This document shows positions 10,686 through 18,588 of a DNA stretch of 64,000 nucleotides, piece after piece. This DNA comes from Robiginitalea sediminis (lineage in GTDB: Bacteria; Bacteroidota; Bacteroidia; Flavobacteriales; Flavobacteriaceae). Position 1 is the first letter of the stretch; every line of letters begins with the position of its first letter. The stretch spans positions 1,167,332 through 1,231,331 of the forward strand of contig NZ_NGNR01000001.1 of the NCBI RefSeq assembly GCF_002198115.1. Reading direction: 5' to 3'. Below the pieces are notes generated by a model. It saw nothing but the letters and a program-made list of their open reading frames with translations. It was not told the DNA's origin and made no database searches. The translations under genes and the position numbers were made by a program.

Positions 10686-11076
10686 ATGGGTCTTTAGCCT
10701 GCTTTTCCTGGTGTGGATGGCTCTGGTCACAGCGGCCTCCCTGCTCCGGATGGAAGATGTGGGCCCCGAGGCCTTTGAAATACCCTACGGCGATAAGCTG
10801 GGCCACTTCCTGTTTTATGCGGTAGCCATGTTCCTGGCGCTAATGGCCCTTGGCGAATGGTTACGGGGAAAGATGGGTTTTCGCCGCGCAGCTGCAACGG
10901 CCTTTGCAGGGTTGCTGGCTTACGGCCTCCTGATGGAAGGCCTGCAATGGGCCATGCAGGCGGGAAGGTCGGCCGAATGGGCAGACGTGGTGGCCAATAG
11001 TCTGGGTCTGGTGGCGGGGCTTTACTCAGCCAAAGGGGCCTTTCACTCATTGAGGGGACTAAATTGGCCGGATTAA
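10675..11076 (+). CDS. VanZ-like membrane protein
   Basis: A small integral membrane protein of the VanZ family. VanZ itself confers low-level teicoplanin resistance, but most chromosomal relatives have no known role. The family pattern is visible: [10 protein letters not shown] in the second membrane helix, and EGLQ...[14 protein letters not shown] at the end. Four hydrophobic segments are predicted (about 7-22, 42-60, 75-92, 107-122). There is no ATG near the beginning. Translation must use TTG 10675 or GTG 10678, both overlapping the end of gcvH, so translation is probably coupled. The position directly after gcvH near sprA is one I recall from several Flavobacteriaceae, but that does not reveal the function. 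Confidence 0.8.
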   Translation: MVRKWVFSLLFLVWMALVTAASLLRMEDVGPEAFEIPYGDKLGHFLFYAVAMFLALMALGEWLRGKMGFRRAAATAFAGLLAYGLLMEGLQWAMQAGRSAEWADVVANSLGLVAGLYSAKGAFHSLRGLNWPD

Positions 11077-11130
11077 TTGCATATTTCACAAAAGAATAGT
11101 TAAATTAGCGAGCATCAAATTGACGATAAC

Positions 11131-11835
11131 ATGGAATTGAAAAAGAGTCCGAAAGCCGACCTGAGAAAGAACAGCAGCCTGTACTTTGTGCTGGGTCTGG
11201 CCGTGGTGATGGGGCTGGTCTGGGTAGCCCTGGAATGGAAAACCTACGACGAGGCGAATGATTACGACATCTCCATGGATGTTGAGGAACTGCTGGACGA
11301 AGAGGTGCCGATGACCGAACAGATCAAAACCCCTCCGCCCCCTCCGCCTCCTGCTGCCCCTGAGGTAATTGAGGTCGTTGAGGACGAGGAGGAAGTGGAA
11401 GAGACGGTTATCGAATCTACGGAAACCAGCCAGGAAGAAGAGATTATCGAAGTAGAAGACGTCGAGGTTGAAGAAATCGAGGAAGATATAGAAGTGCCCT
11501 TTGCAGTCATTGAGGACGTGCCGGTTTTCCCCGGGTGCGAAAGTGCCGGAGACAAAAAGGCCTGCTTTAACGAAATGATGCAGAAGCATATCCGCAAGAA
11601 CTTCCGCTATCCTGAAATTGCCCAGGAAATGGGAATTCAGGGACGGGTAGCCGTAATGTTTACCATCCAGAAAGACGGAAGCATTGGCAATATCCGCCTC
11701 CGTGGCCCGGATAAAAACCTGGAAGCTGAAGCACGTCGCATTATCGAGAAACTGCCGAAGATGACCCCGGGAAGGCAACGTGGGCGTCCGGTACGCGTAC
11801 CGTTCTCCATCCCGATTATGTTTAAGCTTCAGTAA
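11131..11835 (+). CDS. Energy transducer TonB-like protein
   Basis: An inner-membrane-anchored periplasmic protein that would transmit proton-motive energy to outer-membrane receptors. Layout of the 234 aa: short basic N-terminus, one membrane helix (about 17-36, LYFVLGLAVVMGLVWVALEW), a proline run at 66-74, a very acidic Glu/Val-rich linker to about 125, and a C-terminal TonB domain (about 145-234) with FRYPEIAQEMGIQGRVAVMF and a final PIMFKL strand. The linker is acidic rather than the Pro-Lys type seen in enterobacteria; this is common in Bacteroidota TonB proteins. No exbB/exbD are nearby. The upstream sequence TAAATTAG (11100-11107) resembles the -7 box with one mismatch. A strong terminator follows. 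Confidence 0.9.
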   Translation: MELKKSPKADLRKNSSLYFVLGLAVVMGLVWVALEWKTYDEANDYDISMDVEELLDEEVPMTEQIKTPPPPPPPAAPEVIEVVEDEEEVEETVIESTETSQEEEIIEVEDVEVEEIEEDIEVPFAVIEDVPVFPGCESAGDKKACFNEMMQKHIRKNFRYPEIAQEMGIQGRVAVMFTIQKDGSIGNIRLRGPDKNLEAEARRIIEKLPKMTPGRQRGRPVRVPFSIPIMFKLQ

Positions 11836-11851
11836 GCGCTTTTCGAAGTAT

Positions 11852-11889
11852 AACAAAGGACCCCGGCCCACAGGCCGGGGTCCTTTGTT
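11852..11889. terminator. Strong intrinsic terminator after the tonB gene
   Basis: A perfect 17-bp stem (AACAAAGGACCCCGGCC at 11852-11868 with its complement at 11873-11889) closed by a 4-nt loop, with T residues inside and after the distal arm. The arms begin with AACAAAGG and end with CCTTTGTT, so it could act in both directions, but only the plus-strand gene ends here. The rest of the 11836-12050 gap holds the ctaB promoter and nothing else that I recognise. Confidence 0.85.
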
Positions 11890-11999
11890 TAAGGATAATG
11901 CGCTATACGGATTTTGCCTGTATCCCCGTACCTGTTCGCTATACAGTCCCCATCCACTTTCTATTGGATTGACCTGTCGGGATTTCCGCAAAAAGGACG

Positions 12000-12030
12000 T
12001 TGGAAAGAAGCAGGTCGGTCCGTATCTTTG
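12000..12030 (+). promoter_or_regulatory. Promoter of ctaB (TTG-N20-TATCTTTG)
   Basis: TTG at 12000-12002 and TATCTTTG at 12023-12030 form a good Bacteroidota promoter. The box lies inside the longest open frame of ctaB, so an upstream TTG start at 12000 is not credible and translation must begin at the ATG at 12051. Confidence 0.7.
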
Positions 12031-12050
12031 CACGCCGACAGGAAACGTGT

Positions 12051-12953
12051 ATGAAATCCGCCACCGGGGCTGTCCGGGCTAGTGCCCTCCAGACAGCCTA
12101 TTCCGACTTTAAAGAGATCACCAAGGCCAAACTGGCTTTAAGTGTGGTCTTCTCGGCCGTGGCCGGCTATTTCCTGGGGGCGGAAACCCCCGGTCTCCAA
12201 CCCCTGGCCCTGCTCGTAGTGGGAGGGTATTGTATGGTAGGAGCCTCCAATGCCTATAACCAGGTCATTGAACGGGAACTCGATGCCCTCATGCACCGGA
12301 CCCGCCACCGACCTATCCCCTCGGGCCGCATGAAAGTCCCCACGGCCCTTATTATTGCCATCCTTATGACCCTTGCAGGTGTGGCCATGCTGTACCAGCT
12401 CAACCCGCGTACTGCACTGTTCGGCGCCCTGTCCATTTTCCTGTATACCTGTGTGTATACGCCCTTGAAGACCATTACCCCCCTTGCTGTATTTGTAGGG
12501 GCCCTGCCCGGGGCTATCCCCTTTATGCTCGGGTGGGTGGCGGCCACCGACGATTTTGGCATAGAACCGGGGACGTTGTTTATGATCCAGTTTTTCTGGC
12601 AATTCCCGCACTTCTGGGCCCTTGGCTGGATGTTGGACGAAGACTACCGCAGGGGTGGGTTTAAAATGCTGCCCACCGGGAAAAAGGACACGGGAACGGC
12701 AGTACAGATTATTATGTATACCATTTGGATGATTGTGATCTCCATCATCCCCGTTTTTGGCATAACCGGCAGGCTTTCCCTTACCGTGCCATCGGCTGTG
12801 ATTATTTTCCTGATGGGCCTGGTCATGCTGTGGTTCGCCCTGAGGCTCTACGAGAAGAGAGACCGGCAGTCTGCACGGAGCCTGATGCTGAGCAGCGTTA
12901 CCTACATCAGCCTGATGCAAATCGTATATGTAGCAGATAAATTCCTCTCATGA
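12051..12953 (+). CDS. ctaB: Protoheme IX farnesyltransferase (heme O synthase)
   Basis: Converts heme B to heme O with farnesyl diphosphate, the first step toward the heme of cytochrome oxidase; a polytopic inner-membrane UbiA-family prenyltransferase. The 300-aa protein shows the Asp/Asn-rich catalytic loop NAYNQVIERELDALMHRT followed by RHRPIPSGR, the second conserved segment YTPLKTITP, and about eight to nine membrane helices. I start it at ATG 12051, 20 nt downstream of the promoter box. The stop overlaps the next gene start (ATGA), so it is the head of the oxidase subunit operon. Also known as cyoE. Confidence 0.95.
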   Translation: MKSATGAVRASALQTAYSDFKEITKAKLALSVVFSAVAGYFLGAETPGLQPLALLVVGGYCMVGASNAYNQVIERELDALMHRTRHRPIPSGRMKVPTALIIAILMTLAGVAMLYQLNPRTALFGALSIFLYTCVYTPLKTITPLAVFVGALPGAIPFMLGWVAATDDFGIEPGTLFMIQFFWQFPHFWALGWMLDEDYRRGGFKMLPTGKKDTGTAVQIIMYTIWMIVISIIPVFGITGRLSLTVPSAVIIFLMGLVMLWFALRLYEKRDRQSARSLMLSSVTYISLMQIVYVADKFLS

Positions 12954-13537
12954 AGAACGATACCGTGAAAACACAGAAAGAAAACCCCCAGGCGCGCGCC
13001 CAAAAGATGATGCTTTGGTTTGGCATTGCCAGCCTTCTGATGACCTTCGCGGGCTGGACCAGTGCCTACATTGTGAGCAGCACCCGGGAAGATTGGCTGC
13101 GCGATTTCCAGTTGCCCGGGGCCTTTTGGGTCAGTACCGGGTTGCTCCTGGCCAGCAGCCTGACCTATTGGCTGGCGGTTCGCGTGGTCCGGGCCAATAA
13201 CCAGCAGTCTGGCCGGCTCCTGCTGGGTCTTACCCTCCTGCTGGGGGTAGCCTTTATCGTTTCCCAGTTTATGGGGTTTTCCGAAATGGTCGGGTACGGG
13301 TATTATTTTACCGGCCCCACCAGCAGCGTGACCCTTTCCTATATCTTCCTGATTGCCGCCGTGCATATCCTGCACGTGGTGGCCGGGATTATCTCCCTGC
13401 TTGTGGTGATCTACAAACAGTTTCGCGGGCGTTACGGCCCGGGCCGCATGCTGGGGATGGAACTCGGGGTAACCTTCTGGCATTTCCTGGATTTGCTGTG
13501 GCTTTACCTGATCCTGTTCTTTTATTTCTACCGCTGA
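12950..13537 (+). CDS. Cytochrome c oxidase subunit III family protein (short form)
   Basis: An integral membrane protein of the heme-copper oxidase subunit III family. Subunit III has no redox centre but stabilises the complex and proton uptake. The 195 aa give five hydrophobic helices: about 21-42, 58-78, 92-110, 125-150 and 170-193. The family ending TFWHFLDLLWLYLILFFYF is present, matching the HFVD-W-L pattern of subunit III. It overlaps ctaB by 4 nt and is followed at 13631 by a longer subunit III gene. Two consecutive subunit III-like genes are, as I recall, usual in Flavobacteriaceae oxidase clusters. Confidence 0.9.
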   Translation: MKNDTVKTQKENPQARAQKMMLWFGIASLLMTFAGWTSAYIVSSTREDWLRDFQLPGAFWVSTGLLLASSLTYWLAVRVVRANNQQSGRLLLGLTLLLGVAFIVSQFMGFSEMVGYGYYFTGPTSSVTLSYIFLIAAVHILHVVAGIISLLVVIYKQFRGRYGPGRMLGMELGVTFWHFLDLLWLYLILFFYFYR

Positions 13538-13570
13538 ATCCGGTGCGGACAAATGCGCGGAAACAGGGCT

Positions 13571-13599
13571 TTTGAAACAGATAAAAAAATGTATTTTTG
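13571..13599 (+). promoter_or_regulatory. Promoter before second subunit III gene (TTTG-N17-TATTTTTG)
   Basis: TTTG at 13571-13574 and TATTTTTG at 13592-13599, 31 nt before the ATG at 13631. The spacing of 17 nt is a little short of the usual 19-21. It suggests that the second oxidase segment can be transcribed apart from ctaB. Confidence 0.6.
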
Positions 13600-13630
13600 C
13601 TAAAATTCTCTTAACACCCTAATTGAATCT

Positions 13631-14605
13631 ATGGAATCAACGGTAACGACCGGTACGGAAGGCAGAGTTTGGGGAGGCGGTAACCGCCCGCTCGGGGCCA
13701 GCTACGGAAAATTGATGATGTGGTTTTTCATCGTTTCCGATGCGCTTACCTTTTCCGGATTTCTGGCCTCCTATGGCTTTTCCCGATTTAAGTTTATCGA
13801 AACCTGGCCGATTGCCGATGAGGTTTTCACCCACGTGCCCTTTTTCCATGGGAATTTCCCCATGTACTATGTGGCCTTTATGACCTTTATCCTCATCATG
13901 TCCTCGGTGACCATGGTACTCGCGGTAGATGCCGGTCACCGGATGATGAAAAACCGGGTGATCCTCTACATGTTCCTGACCATCATTGGGGGTGCAATCT
14001 TCGTGGGTTCCCAGGCCTGGGAATGGGCTACCTTTATCCGCGGCGACTACGGCGCAGTGGAAACCCGGGGCGGCCGGATCCTGCAGTTTGTTAAGGCCGA
14101 CACCGGGGAACGCGCAGCCCTGGCAGATTTCGCGGTTTCCCTACCGGAGACCCGCGAAGCCCACCAGAGCAGTAAGGGGCTTTGGTTCGAATCCGAAGGC
14201 AGCCTGCCGAGTTATTCCCTGGAGGAAGTAGCAGAAGGCCTTCGTGCCAACCCGAACATCCTGATCCGTACGGAGCAACTGAATGAGGCCGGGGAGAAAA
14301 CCGTCCTTAACCGGGAAGAGTCCCTGCAGAAAATCAAGGATGGCCGCCTGGTAGTGGAAGGTGCGAACCTGATCCGCAACGAATACGGCAGCCGCCTGTT
14401 TGCCGACTTCTTTTTCTTTATCACCGGCTTCCACGGCTTCCACGTTTTTTCCGGGGTGGTGATCAACGTGATCATTTTCTTCAATATCATCCTGGGCACC
14501 TACGAGCGCAGGGGACATTACGAAATGGTGGAGAAAGTGGGGCTTTACTGGCACTTTGTGGACCTGGTATGGGTCTTCGTATTCACCTTCTTTTACCTGG
14601 TATAA
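13631..14605 (+). CDS. Cytochrome c oxidase subunit III with a large soluble insertion
   Basis: Heme-copper oxidase subunit III in the inner membrane. Helices are recognisable at about 25-50, 75-100, 107-128, 255-282 and 300-323, with the family signatures FFFITGFHGFHVFSGV and GLYWHFVDLVWVFVFTFFY. Between the third and fourth helices (about residues 135-250) sits a hydrophilic block of more than 100 residues that ordinary subunit III lacks. It contains repeated references to acidic and polar segments and no Cys or heme motif. The protein is therefore 324 aa against about 200 for its neighbour. The insertion faces the aqueous side of the membrane; its role is unknown to me. Its neighbours are the short subunit III and subunit IV genes. 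Confidence 0.92.
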   Translation: MESTVTTGTEGRVWGGGNRPLGASYGKLMMWFFIVSDALTFSGFLASYGFSRFKFIETWPIADEVFTHVPFFHGNFPMYYVAFMTFILIMSSVTMVLAVDAGHRMMKNRVILYMFLTIIGGAIFVGSQAWEWATFIRGDYGAVETRGGRILQFVKADTGERAALADFAVSLPETREAHQSSKGLWFESEGSLPSYSLEEVAEGLRANPNILIRTEQLNEAGEKTVLNREESLQKIKDGRLVVEGANLIRNEYGSRLFADFFFFITGFHGFHVFSGVVINVIIFFNIILGTYERRGHYEMVEKVGLYWHFVDLVWVFVFTFFYLV

Positions 14606-14636
14606 TTCTAACGCACGCAAAATAAGACCTGTTTAA

Positions 14637-15020
14637 ATGGGACACGATCATAAACTCGAAATATTCAGGGGGCTGCTCAAGTTCAAGTCCAATACCCAAA
14701 AGATCTGGGGCGTCCTGATTTTCCTCTCTATCGTAACAGCTATAGAAGTAGCTCTGGGGATTACCAAGCCGGAGTTCCTGACGGATAATTACTTTATCGG
14801 GATGAAGCTCCTGAACTGGATCTTTATCATCCTGACCCTGGTGAAGGCCTATTATATTGCCTGGGACTTTATGCACCTTCGGGATGAGAAAGCTTCCCTG
14901 CGCCGGGCCATTGTCTGGACACCGGTTTTCCTGGTGGCCTATCTGGTGTTTATCCTCCTCTTTGAAGCGGATTACATTTACAATGTCTGGAAGGACGGGT
15001 TTATGGCCTGGAACTTCTAA
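14637..15020 (+). CDS. Cytochrome c oxidase subunit IV family protein
   Basis: A small membrane subunit of the heme-copper oxidase (CtaF/CyoD-like family). The 127 aa contain three hydrophobic helices (about 25-42, 58-80, 95-115) with the short polar connection WDFMHLRDEKASLRRAI typical of the family. It begins 31 nt after the subunit III stop and is followed by an intrinsic terminator, so it closes the oxidase subunit operon. Subunits I and II are not in this window. Confidence 0.88.
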   Translation: MGHDHKLEIFRGLLKFKSNTQKIWGVLIFLSIVTAIEVALGITKPEFLTDNYFIGMKLLNWIFIILTLVKAYYIAWDFMHLRDEKASLRRAIVWTPVFLVAYLVFILLFEADYIYNVWKDGFMAWNF

Positions 15021-15040
15021 GGGAAAATAAAGCATTTGGA

Positions 15041-15067
15041 AAGACGGTCTTACGGCCGTCTTTTTTT
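15041..15067 (+). terminator. Intrinsic terminator after oxidase subunit IV
   Basis: A 7-bp stem (AAGACGG at 15041-15047 with CCGTCTT at 15056-15062), an 8-nt loop and a run of seven T at 15061-15067. It lies inside the longest open frame of the next gene, which rules out the upstream TTG start at 15036. Confidence 0.75.
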
Positions 15068-15074
15068 ATTTTTG
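15067..15074 (+). promoter_or_regulatory. -7 box TATTTTTG for the SCO-cluster genes
   Basis: TATTTTTG begins at the last T of the preceding terminator run and ends 15 nt before the ATG at 15090. Terminator and promoter are therefore fused, separating the oxidase subunits from the assembly-factor genes. No convincing -33 element is visible because that position is occupied by the hairpin. Confidence 0.5.
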
Positions 15075-15089
15075 TACTCCCGTTTGCTC

Positions 15090-15707
15090 ATGAAAAAGAC
15101 AGTTGTTCTTTCGGTCTTATTTATCCTCCCCCTGGTGGTGTACCTCTTCTTTGCCTCGGGGGTAAACCGGTTTGGTCGCCTGCCGGTACTCAGTGGGCCT
15201 GTGGCTACCCTTCAGGACTTCGGGACGCAGGAGCAGCTTCAGGGCAAGATTACCATCCTGGGGTTCCTGGGCACGGATATCGACAACAAAAAGGGTGTGG
15301 CCTTTAACCTGAACCAGAAGATCTATAAGCGGTTTTACGAGTTTACGGATTTCCAGATGCTCATGGTGGTTCCCAAGGGTTCCGAAACGCAGGTAGAAGG
15401 CCTGAAGAAGGAACTCGCAGCTTTTACAGACCTGAAAGGCTGGCGGTTTGTCTATGGTGATAGCGGGGAAATACAGCACCTCTTCCAAAGCCTTGGGACC
15501 AACCTGAACCTGGACGCATCCGGTGCCAGTCCCTATGTTTTTATTATCGATAAGGACCGAAACCTCAGGGGGCGCTCCCAGGACGAGGATGAGGGACTGA
15601 AGTTTGGGTTCGATGCCACCTCTGTGGCAGACCTGAATAACAAAATGGTAGACGACGTTAAGATAATCCTGGCCGAATACCGGCTGGCCTTGAAAAAAAA
15701 CAGGTAA
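15090..15707 (+). CDS. Membrane-anchored thioredoxin/SCO-fold protein without cysteines
   Basis: I recognise this only as a companion of SCO1 in flavobacterial oxidase clusters. The 205-aa protein has an N-terminal membrane anchor (about 4-23) and an extracytoplasmic domain whose order of elements resembles SCO/thioredoxin: KITILGFLGTD where SCO has the copper-binding strand, and later SPYVFIIDKDRNLRG like the terminal strands. It contains no cysteine at all, so it cannot use the CxxxC copper site. I start it at ATG 15090. The open frame back to 15036 crosses a terminator and a promoter box. The SCO gene proper follows after 35 nt. The role is probably in oxidase assembly, inferred from position only. 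Confidence 0.75.
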   Translation: MKKTVVLSVLFILPLVVYLFFASGVNRFGRLPVLSGPVATLQDFGTQEQLQGKITILGFLGTDIDNKKGVAFNLNQKIYKRFYEFTDFQMLMVVPKGSETQVEGLKKELAAFTDLKGWRFVYGDSGEIQHLFQSLGTNLNLDASGASPYVFIIDKDRNLRGRSQDEDEGLKFGFDATSVADLNNKMVDDVKIILAEYRLALKKNR

Positions 15708-15742
15708 GCTCACGCCCGGGCGGGCAGGGGTAGGACAATGCC

Positions 15743-16474
15743 ATGGCAGCAAAAAAGAAATACAACTATATCTGGGTCGGAGCTGTGATCCTGGTTTTCG
15801 GGATCATTTTCGTCCCGGAGATTATGGAACGTCTCGGGCGGGGAGCCGTAGTAGAGCGGGACCGCATGAGCAATGCCCCCCTGGAGTACATCACCCTGAA
15901 CGGGGAGCGGCGCAAGGCACCGGCCTTTACCCTGCTCAACCAGGACAGCCTGATGATTTCCGATGCCGATTACAGGGGCAAAGTATACGTGGCTGAGTTT
16001 TTCTTTACCACCTGCCCCACCATTTGTCCGGTGATGACCCGGAACCTGCTTACCCTGCAGGAGGCTTTCGGGGACCGGGACGATTTTGGGATCGCCTCCT
16101 TTACCATCAACCCCAGGTACGACACTCCGGCCGTGCTAAAGGCATATGCCGAGCGCTATGGCATTACCGATATGGACTGGCACCTGCTTACAGGGTCTCA
16201 GGACAGTATTTACGCCCTGGCCAATGCGGGGTATAACATCTTTGCGGCTGAAATGCCCGAAGTGCCCGGCGGGTTCGAGCACTCCGGCCTTTTTGCCCTT
16301 ATAGACAAGGAGGGGTATATCCGCTCTCGCAAGGACGATTATGGAAACCCCATTGTATACTACAGGGGCGCCATTACTCCGGGGCAGGAAACCAACGAGA
16401 TTGGGGAAACCGAACAAATCAGCATCCTGCTGGAAGATATTGAGAAACTTTTGGAAGCACCTTATGGGAACTGA
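15743..16474 (+). CDS. SCO1/SenC family copper chaperone for cytochrome oxidase
   Basis: Delivers copper to, or reduces cysteines of, the CuA site of cytochrome oxidase; an inner-membrane protein facing the periplasm. The 243 aa comprise an N-terminal membrane anchor (about 10-26) and a thioredoxin-fold domain. The metal ligands are visible: CPTIC with Cys91 and Cys95, and the distal His180 in GGFEHSGLFALID. The family pattern FFFTTCPTICPVMTRNL is intact, in contrast to the cysteine-less gene before it. The end overlaps the start of the DUF420 gene, indicating an operon. Confidence 0.94.
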   Translation: MAAKKKYNYIWVGAVILVFGIIFVPEIMERLGRGAVVERDRMSNAPLEYITLNGERRKAPAFTLLNQDSLMISDADYRGKVYVAEFFFTTCPTICPVMTRNLLTLQEAFGDRDDFGIASFTINPRYDTPAVLKAYAERYGITDMDWHLLTGSQDSIYALANAGYNIFAAEMPEVPGGFEHSGLFALIDKEGYIRSRKDDYGNPIVYYRGAITPGQETNEIGETEQISILLEDIEKLLEAPYGN

Positions 16475-17000
16475 AAGCACGCAGAAAGAACGCCTTTTTA
16501 ACCGATGGATCTGGATTATTTCTATCGCTATCCCGGTTGTGGTGGCCATCCTCTTCGGGGTGAAGATCCCGGGGGCTGAACCCCTTGGTTTTTTACCTCC
16601 TATCTACGCCACAATCAACGGGCTTACGGCCGTCTTGCTGGTAGCGGCCCTCTGGGCCATCCGCAACGGTAAACGCCGGACGCACCAGAACCTGATGGGC
16701 ACCTGTATCGGGCTGTCCCTGCTTTTCCTGGTCATGTATGTGGTATACCATATGACCTCCGAATCTACCCCCTACGGTGGGGAAGGGTTCCTCCGGTTGC
16801 TGTACTATTTTATCCTGATCAGCCATATCCTGCTCTCCATAGCTGTCGTACCCCTGGTATTGCGGACCTATGCCAAGGCGTACCTCTCGGATTTTGCAGG
16901 GCACCGCAAACTGGCGCGCATCACCTTCCCTATTTGGTTTTACGTGGCGGTAAGCGGGGTAGTGGTCTACCTGATGATCTCACCCTATTACCCCTATTAG
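16464..17000 (+). CDS. DUF420 family membrane protein
   Basis: A polytopic membrane protein of the DUF420 family, usually found with oxidase assembly genes (CtaM in Bacillus and Staphylococcus belongs to this family and is needed for heme-copper oxidase function). The 178 aa contain five hydrophobic segments (about 14-33, 41-62, 77-97, 112-135, 153-174) with conserved-looking histidines in RTHQNLMG, VYHMTS, ISHILLS and FAGHRKLAR. I begin it at ATG 16464, which overlaps the SCO stop by 11 nt. A longer frame from 16341 would lie entirely inside the SCO gene. The specific role here is inferred from the family and location. Confidence 0.9.
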   Translation: MGTESTQKERLFNRWIWIISIAIPVVVAILFGVKIPGAEPLGFLPPIYATINGLTAVLLVAALWAIRNGKRRTHQNLMGTCIGLSLLFLVMYVVYHMTSESTPYGGEGFLRLLYYFILISHILLSIAVVPLVLRTYAKAYLSDFAGHRKLARITFPIWFYVAVSGVVVYLMISPYYPY

Positions 17001-17003
17001 GCC

Positions 17004-17213
17004 ATGAAAAAGACCCTGCCGCTACTGGTATCCCTCTTTTTTGCAGCCCCGGCTGTGCAGGCCCAGTGCGCCATGTGCCGTGCCGTCCTCGAAAGTGGGG
17101 GAGACAACGCAGTGGCCGAAGGGATCAACAACGGGATTGTGTACCTCATGGCCATCCCCTATATCCTGGTTGGGGCCATCATCTTCCTGGTGTACCGGAA
17201 GCTCAAGTCCTGA
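17004..17213 (+). CDS. Small exported CxxC membrane protein of the oxidase cluster
   Basis: A 69-aa protein starting 3 nt after the DUF420 stop. It has a signal peptide (about 1-20, ending AVQAQ), a short mature N-terminus with a CxxC pair (CAMC, Cys22 and Cys25), an Ala/Asn-rich stretch and one C-terminal membrane helix (about 44-64) ending in RKLKS. I recall similar small genes after DUF420 in Flavobacteriaceae but know of no assigned function. The CxxC just outside the membrane would suit a thiol or copper role during oxidase assembly; that is inference. Promoter elements for the following operon begin immediately after its stop. Confidence 0.8.
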   Translation: MKKTLPLLVSLFFAAPAVQAQCAMCRAVLESGGDNAVAEGINNGIVYLMAIPYILVGAIIFLVYRKLKS

Positions 17214-17214
17214 A

Positions 17215-17270
17215 ACTTTAACATATTTTCCCGAACTGCCGGTGTAACAAATGACTGGCCCTGAAGTCTA
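17215..17270 (+). promoter_or_regulatory. ECF-sigma-like promoter 1 of the ABC export operon
   Basis: TGTAACAAA at 17243-17251 followed by GTCTA at 17266-17270 gives a TGTAAC-N17-GTCTA arrangement. This resembles extracytoplasmic-function sigma promoters rather than the house-keeping TAnnTTTG type. ACTTTAACATA at 17215-17225 lies 28 nt upstream of the -35 element. The same three elements recur with nearly identical spacing before the ATPase gene at 21003-21057. The predicted leader to ATG 17318 is about 40 nt. Confidence 0.6.
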
Positions 17271-17317
17271 TTAGATAGGCCTGCAGGCTTTTCATCAAAT
17301 CAAAAAACACCAACCCC

Positions 17318-18562
17318 ATGTTCGACATAGAACGATGGCAGGAGATTTTCGATACCATTCGAAAAAACAAGTTGCGCACCTTCCTCACGGGTCTCTCCGT
17401 TGCCTCCGGCATCTTTATCCTGGTAATCCTTCTCGGCTTCGGCCAGGGAATGCGCAATGGCATTGCCCATGAGTTCGAACAGGACGCGGCCACCTCGGTC
17501 TGGGTATGGCCGGGGATGACGTCCATGGAGTACAAGGGGATGAACCCGGGCAGGCGAATCCAGCTGCGCAACGAGAATTACGAAAACTGGGACCAGATGA
17601 ACCGGGAGAGGATCGAATTCAGCTCGCCCCGGAATTTTGTCAATGGCATATCGGTAACCTACGGAAACGAAGCCCTGGTTTACGGGGTGCAGGGGGTTTC
17701 TCCCCAGTTCCAGTTCATCGAGAACGCCAAAATGAGCGAAGGCCGTTTCCTGAACCAGACCGACCACGACAATACCGCCAAGGTGGTGGTTATCGGCCAG
17801 AAAATCCGCCAGGATGTCTTCGGGAGCCTGGAGACCCCCATTGGGGAGTATATCGACATCTCCGGCCTCCCGTTCAAAATAGTGGGGGTTTACAAGGAGC
17901 AGGAGGAGCGGGAGGAAGAACGGATGTATATCCCGCTCAATACCGCCCAGAAAGTCTTTAACGGGGGAGACCGCATCAACAACCTGGCCTATACCCTGCC
18001 GCCGGCCGAAACGTTCGACCAGGCTGTTGCCGAAGCCGTAGCCTTCAAGGACCAGTTGCAGTCGTACCTGCAGCAGGCGCATACCGTGGCCCCGGAAGAT
18101 ACCAGCGCCATCCAGGTCTGGAGCGCCCTGGAGGAGGCTAAGCGCTATTACAGCCTCACCAGAAACATTAAGCTCTTTTTCTGGTTTGTCGGGATTTGTA
18201 CCATTATAGCCGGGGTAGTAGGAGTGAGTAATATCATGCTGATCGTGGTCAAGGAACGCACCCGGGAAATCGGGATCCGCAAGGCCCTGGGCGCCAAGCC
18301 CTGGTCTATTGTGGGGATGATTCTGCACGAAGCCATCTTCGTTACCGCCATCTCCGGATTCCTTGGGCTCATTTTCAGTATGGGGCTCCTGGAGCTGGTT
18401 GGCCCGCATGTGGAGGTGGACTACATCATGAACCCCTCGGTAAACCTCAGCGTGGCCCTCTCCACGGTTGCCGTGCTTATCCTGGCAGGGACCATAGCGG
18501 GCTTTTTCCCGGCCTGGCGCGCGGCCAATGTACAGGTCATCACAGCCCTGCGGGATGAATAA
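17318..18562 (+). CDS. MacB-type ABC transporter permease (module 1, first permease)
   Basis: Inner-membrane permease of the MacB/FtsX type, which works mechanically with a periplasmic adaptor and TolC. The 414 aa show an N-terminal membrane helix (about 20-42 after KNKLRTFLTGLSVASG), a large periplasmic MacB core (45-280) and a C-terminal FtsX domain with three helices (about 285-405). The FtsX domain includes GVSNIMLIVVKERTREIGIRKALGA and the closing AWRAANVQVITALRDE. It is most similar to the permease at 21786 (shared KNKLRTFL opening). It has no ATPase domain and must use the ATPase encoded at 21092. The substrate cannot be read from the sequence. Confidence 0.93.
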   Translation: MFDIERWQEIFDTIRKNKLRTFLTGLSVASGIFILVILLGFGQGMRNGIAHEFEQDAATSVWVWPGMTSMEYKGMNPGRRIQLRNENYENWDQMNRERIEFSSPRNFVNGISVTYGNEALVYGVQGVSPQFQFIENAKMSEGRFLNQTDHDNTAKVVVIGQKIRQDVFGSLETPIGEYIDISGLPFKIVGVYKEQEEREEERMYIPLNTAQKVFNGGDRINNLAYTLPPAETFDQAVAEAVAFKDQLQSYLQQAHTVAPEDTSAIQVWSALEEAKRYYSLTRNIKLFFWFVGICTIIAGVVGVSNIMLIVVKERTREIGIRKALGAKPWSIVGMILHEAIFVTAISGFLGLIFSMGLLELVGPHVEVDYIMNPSVNLSVALSTVAVLILAGTIAGFFPAWRAANVQVITALRDE

Positions 18563-18588
18563 TAACAACGCCATTTACAAACCGAGCC

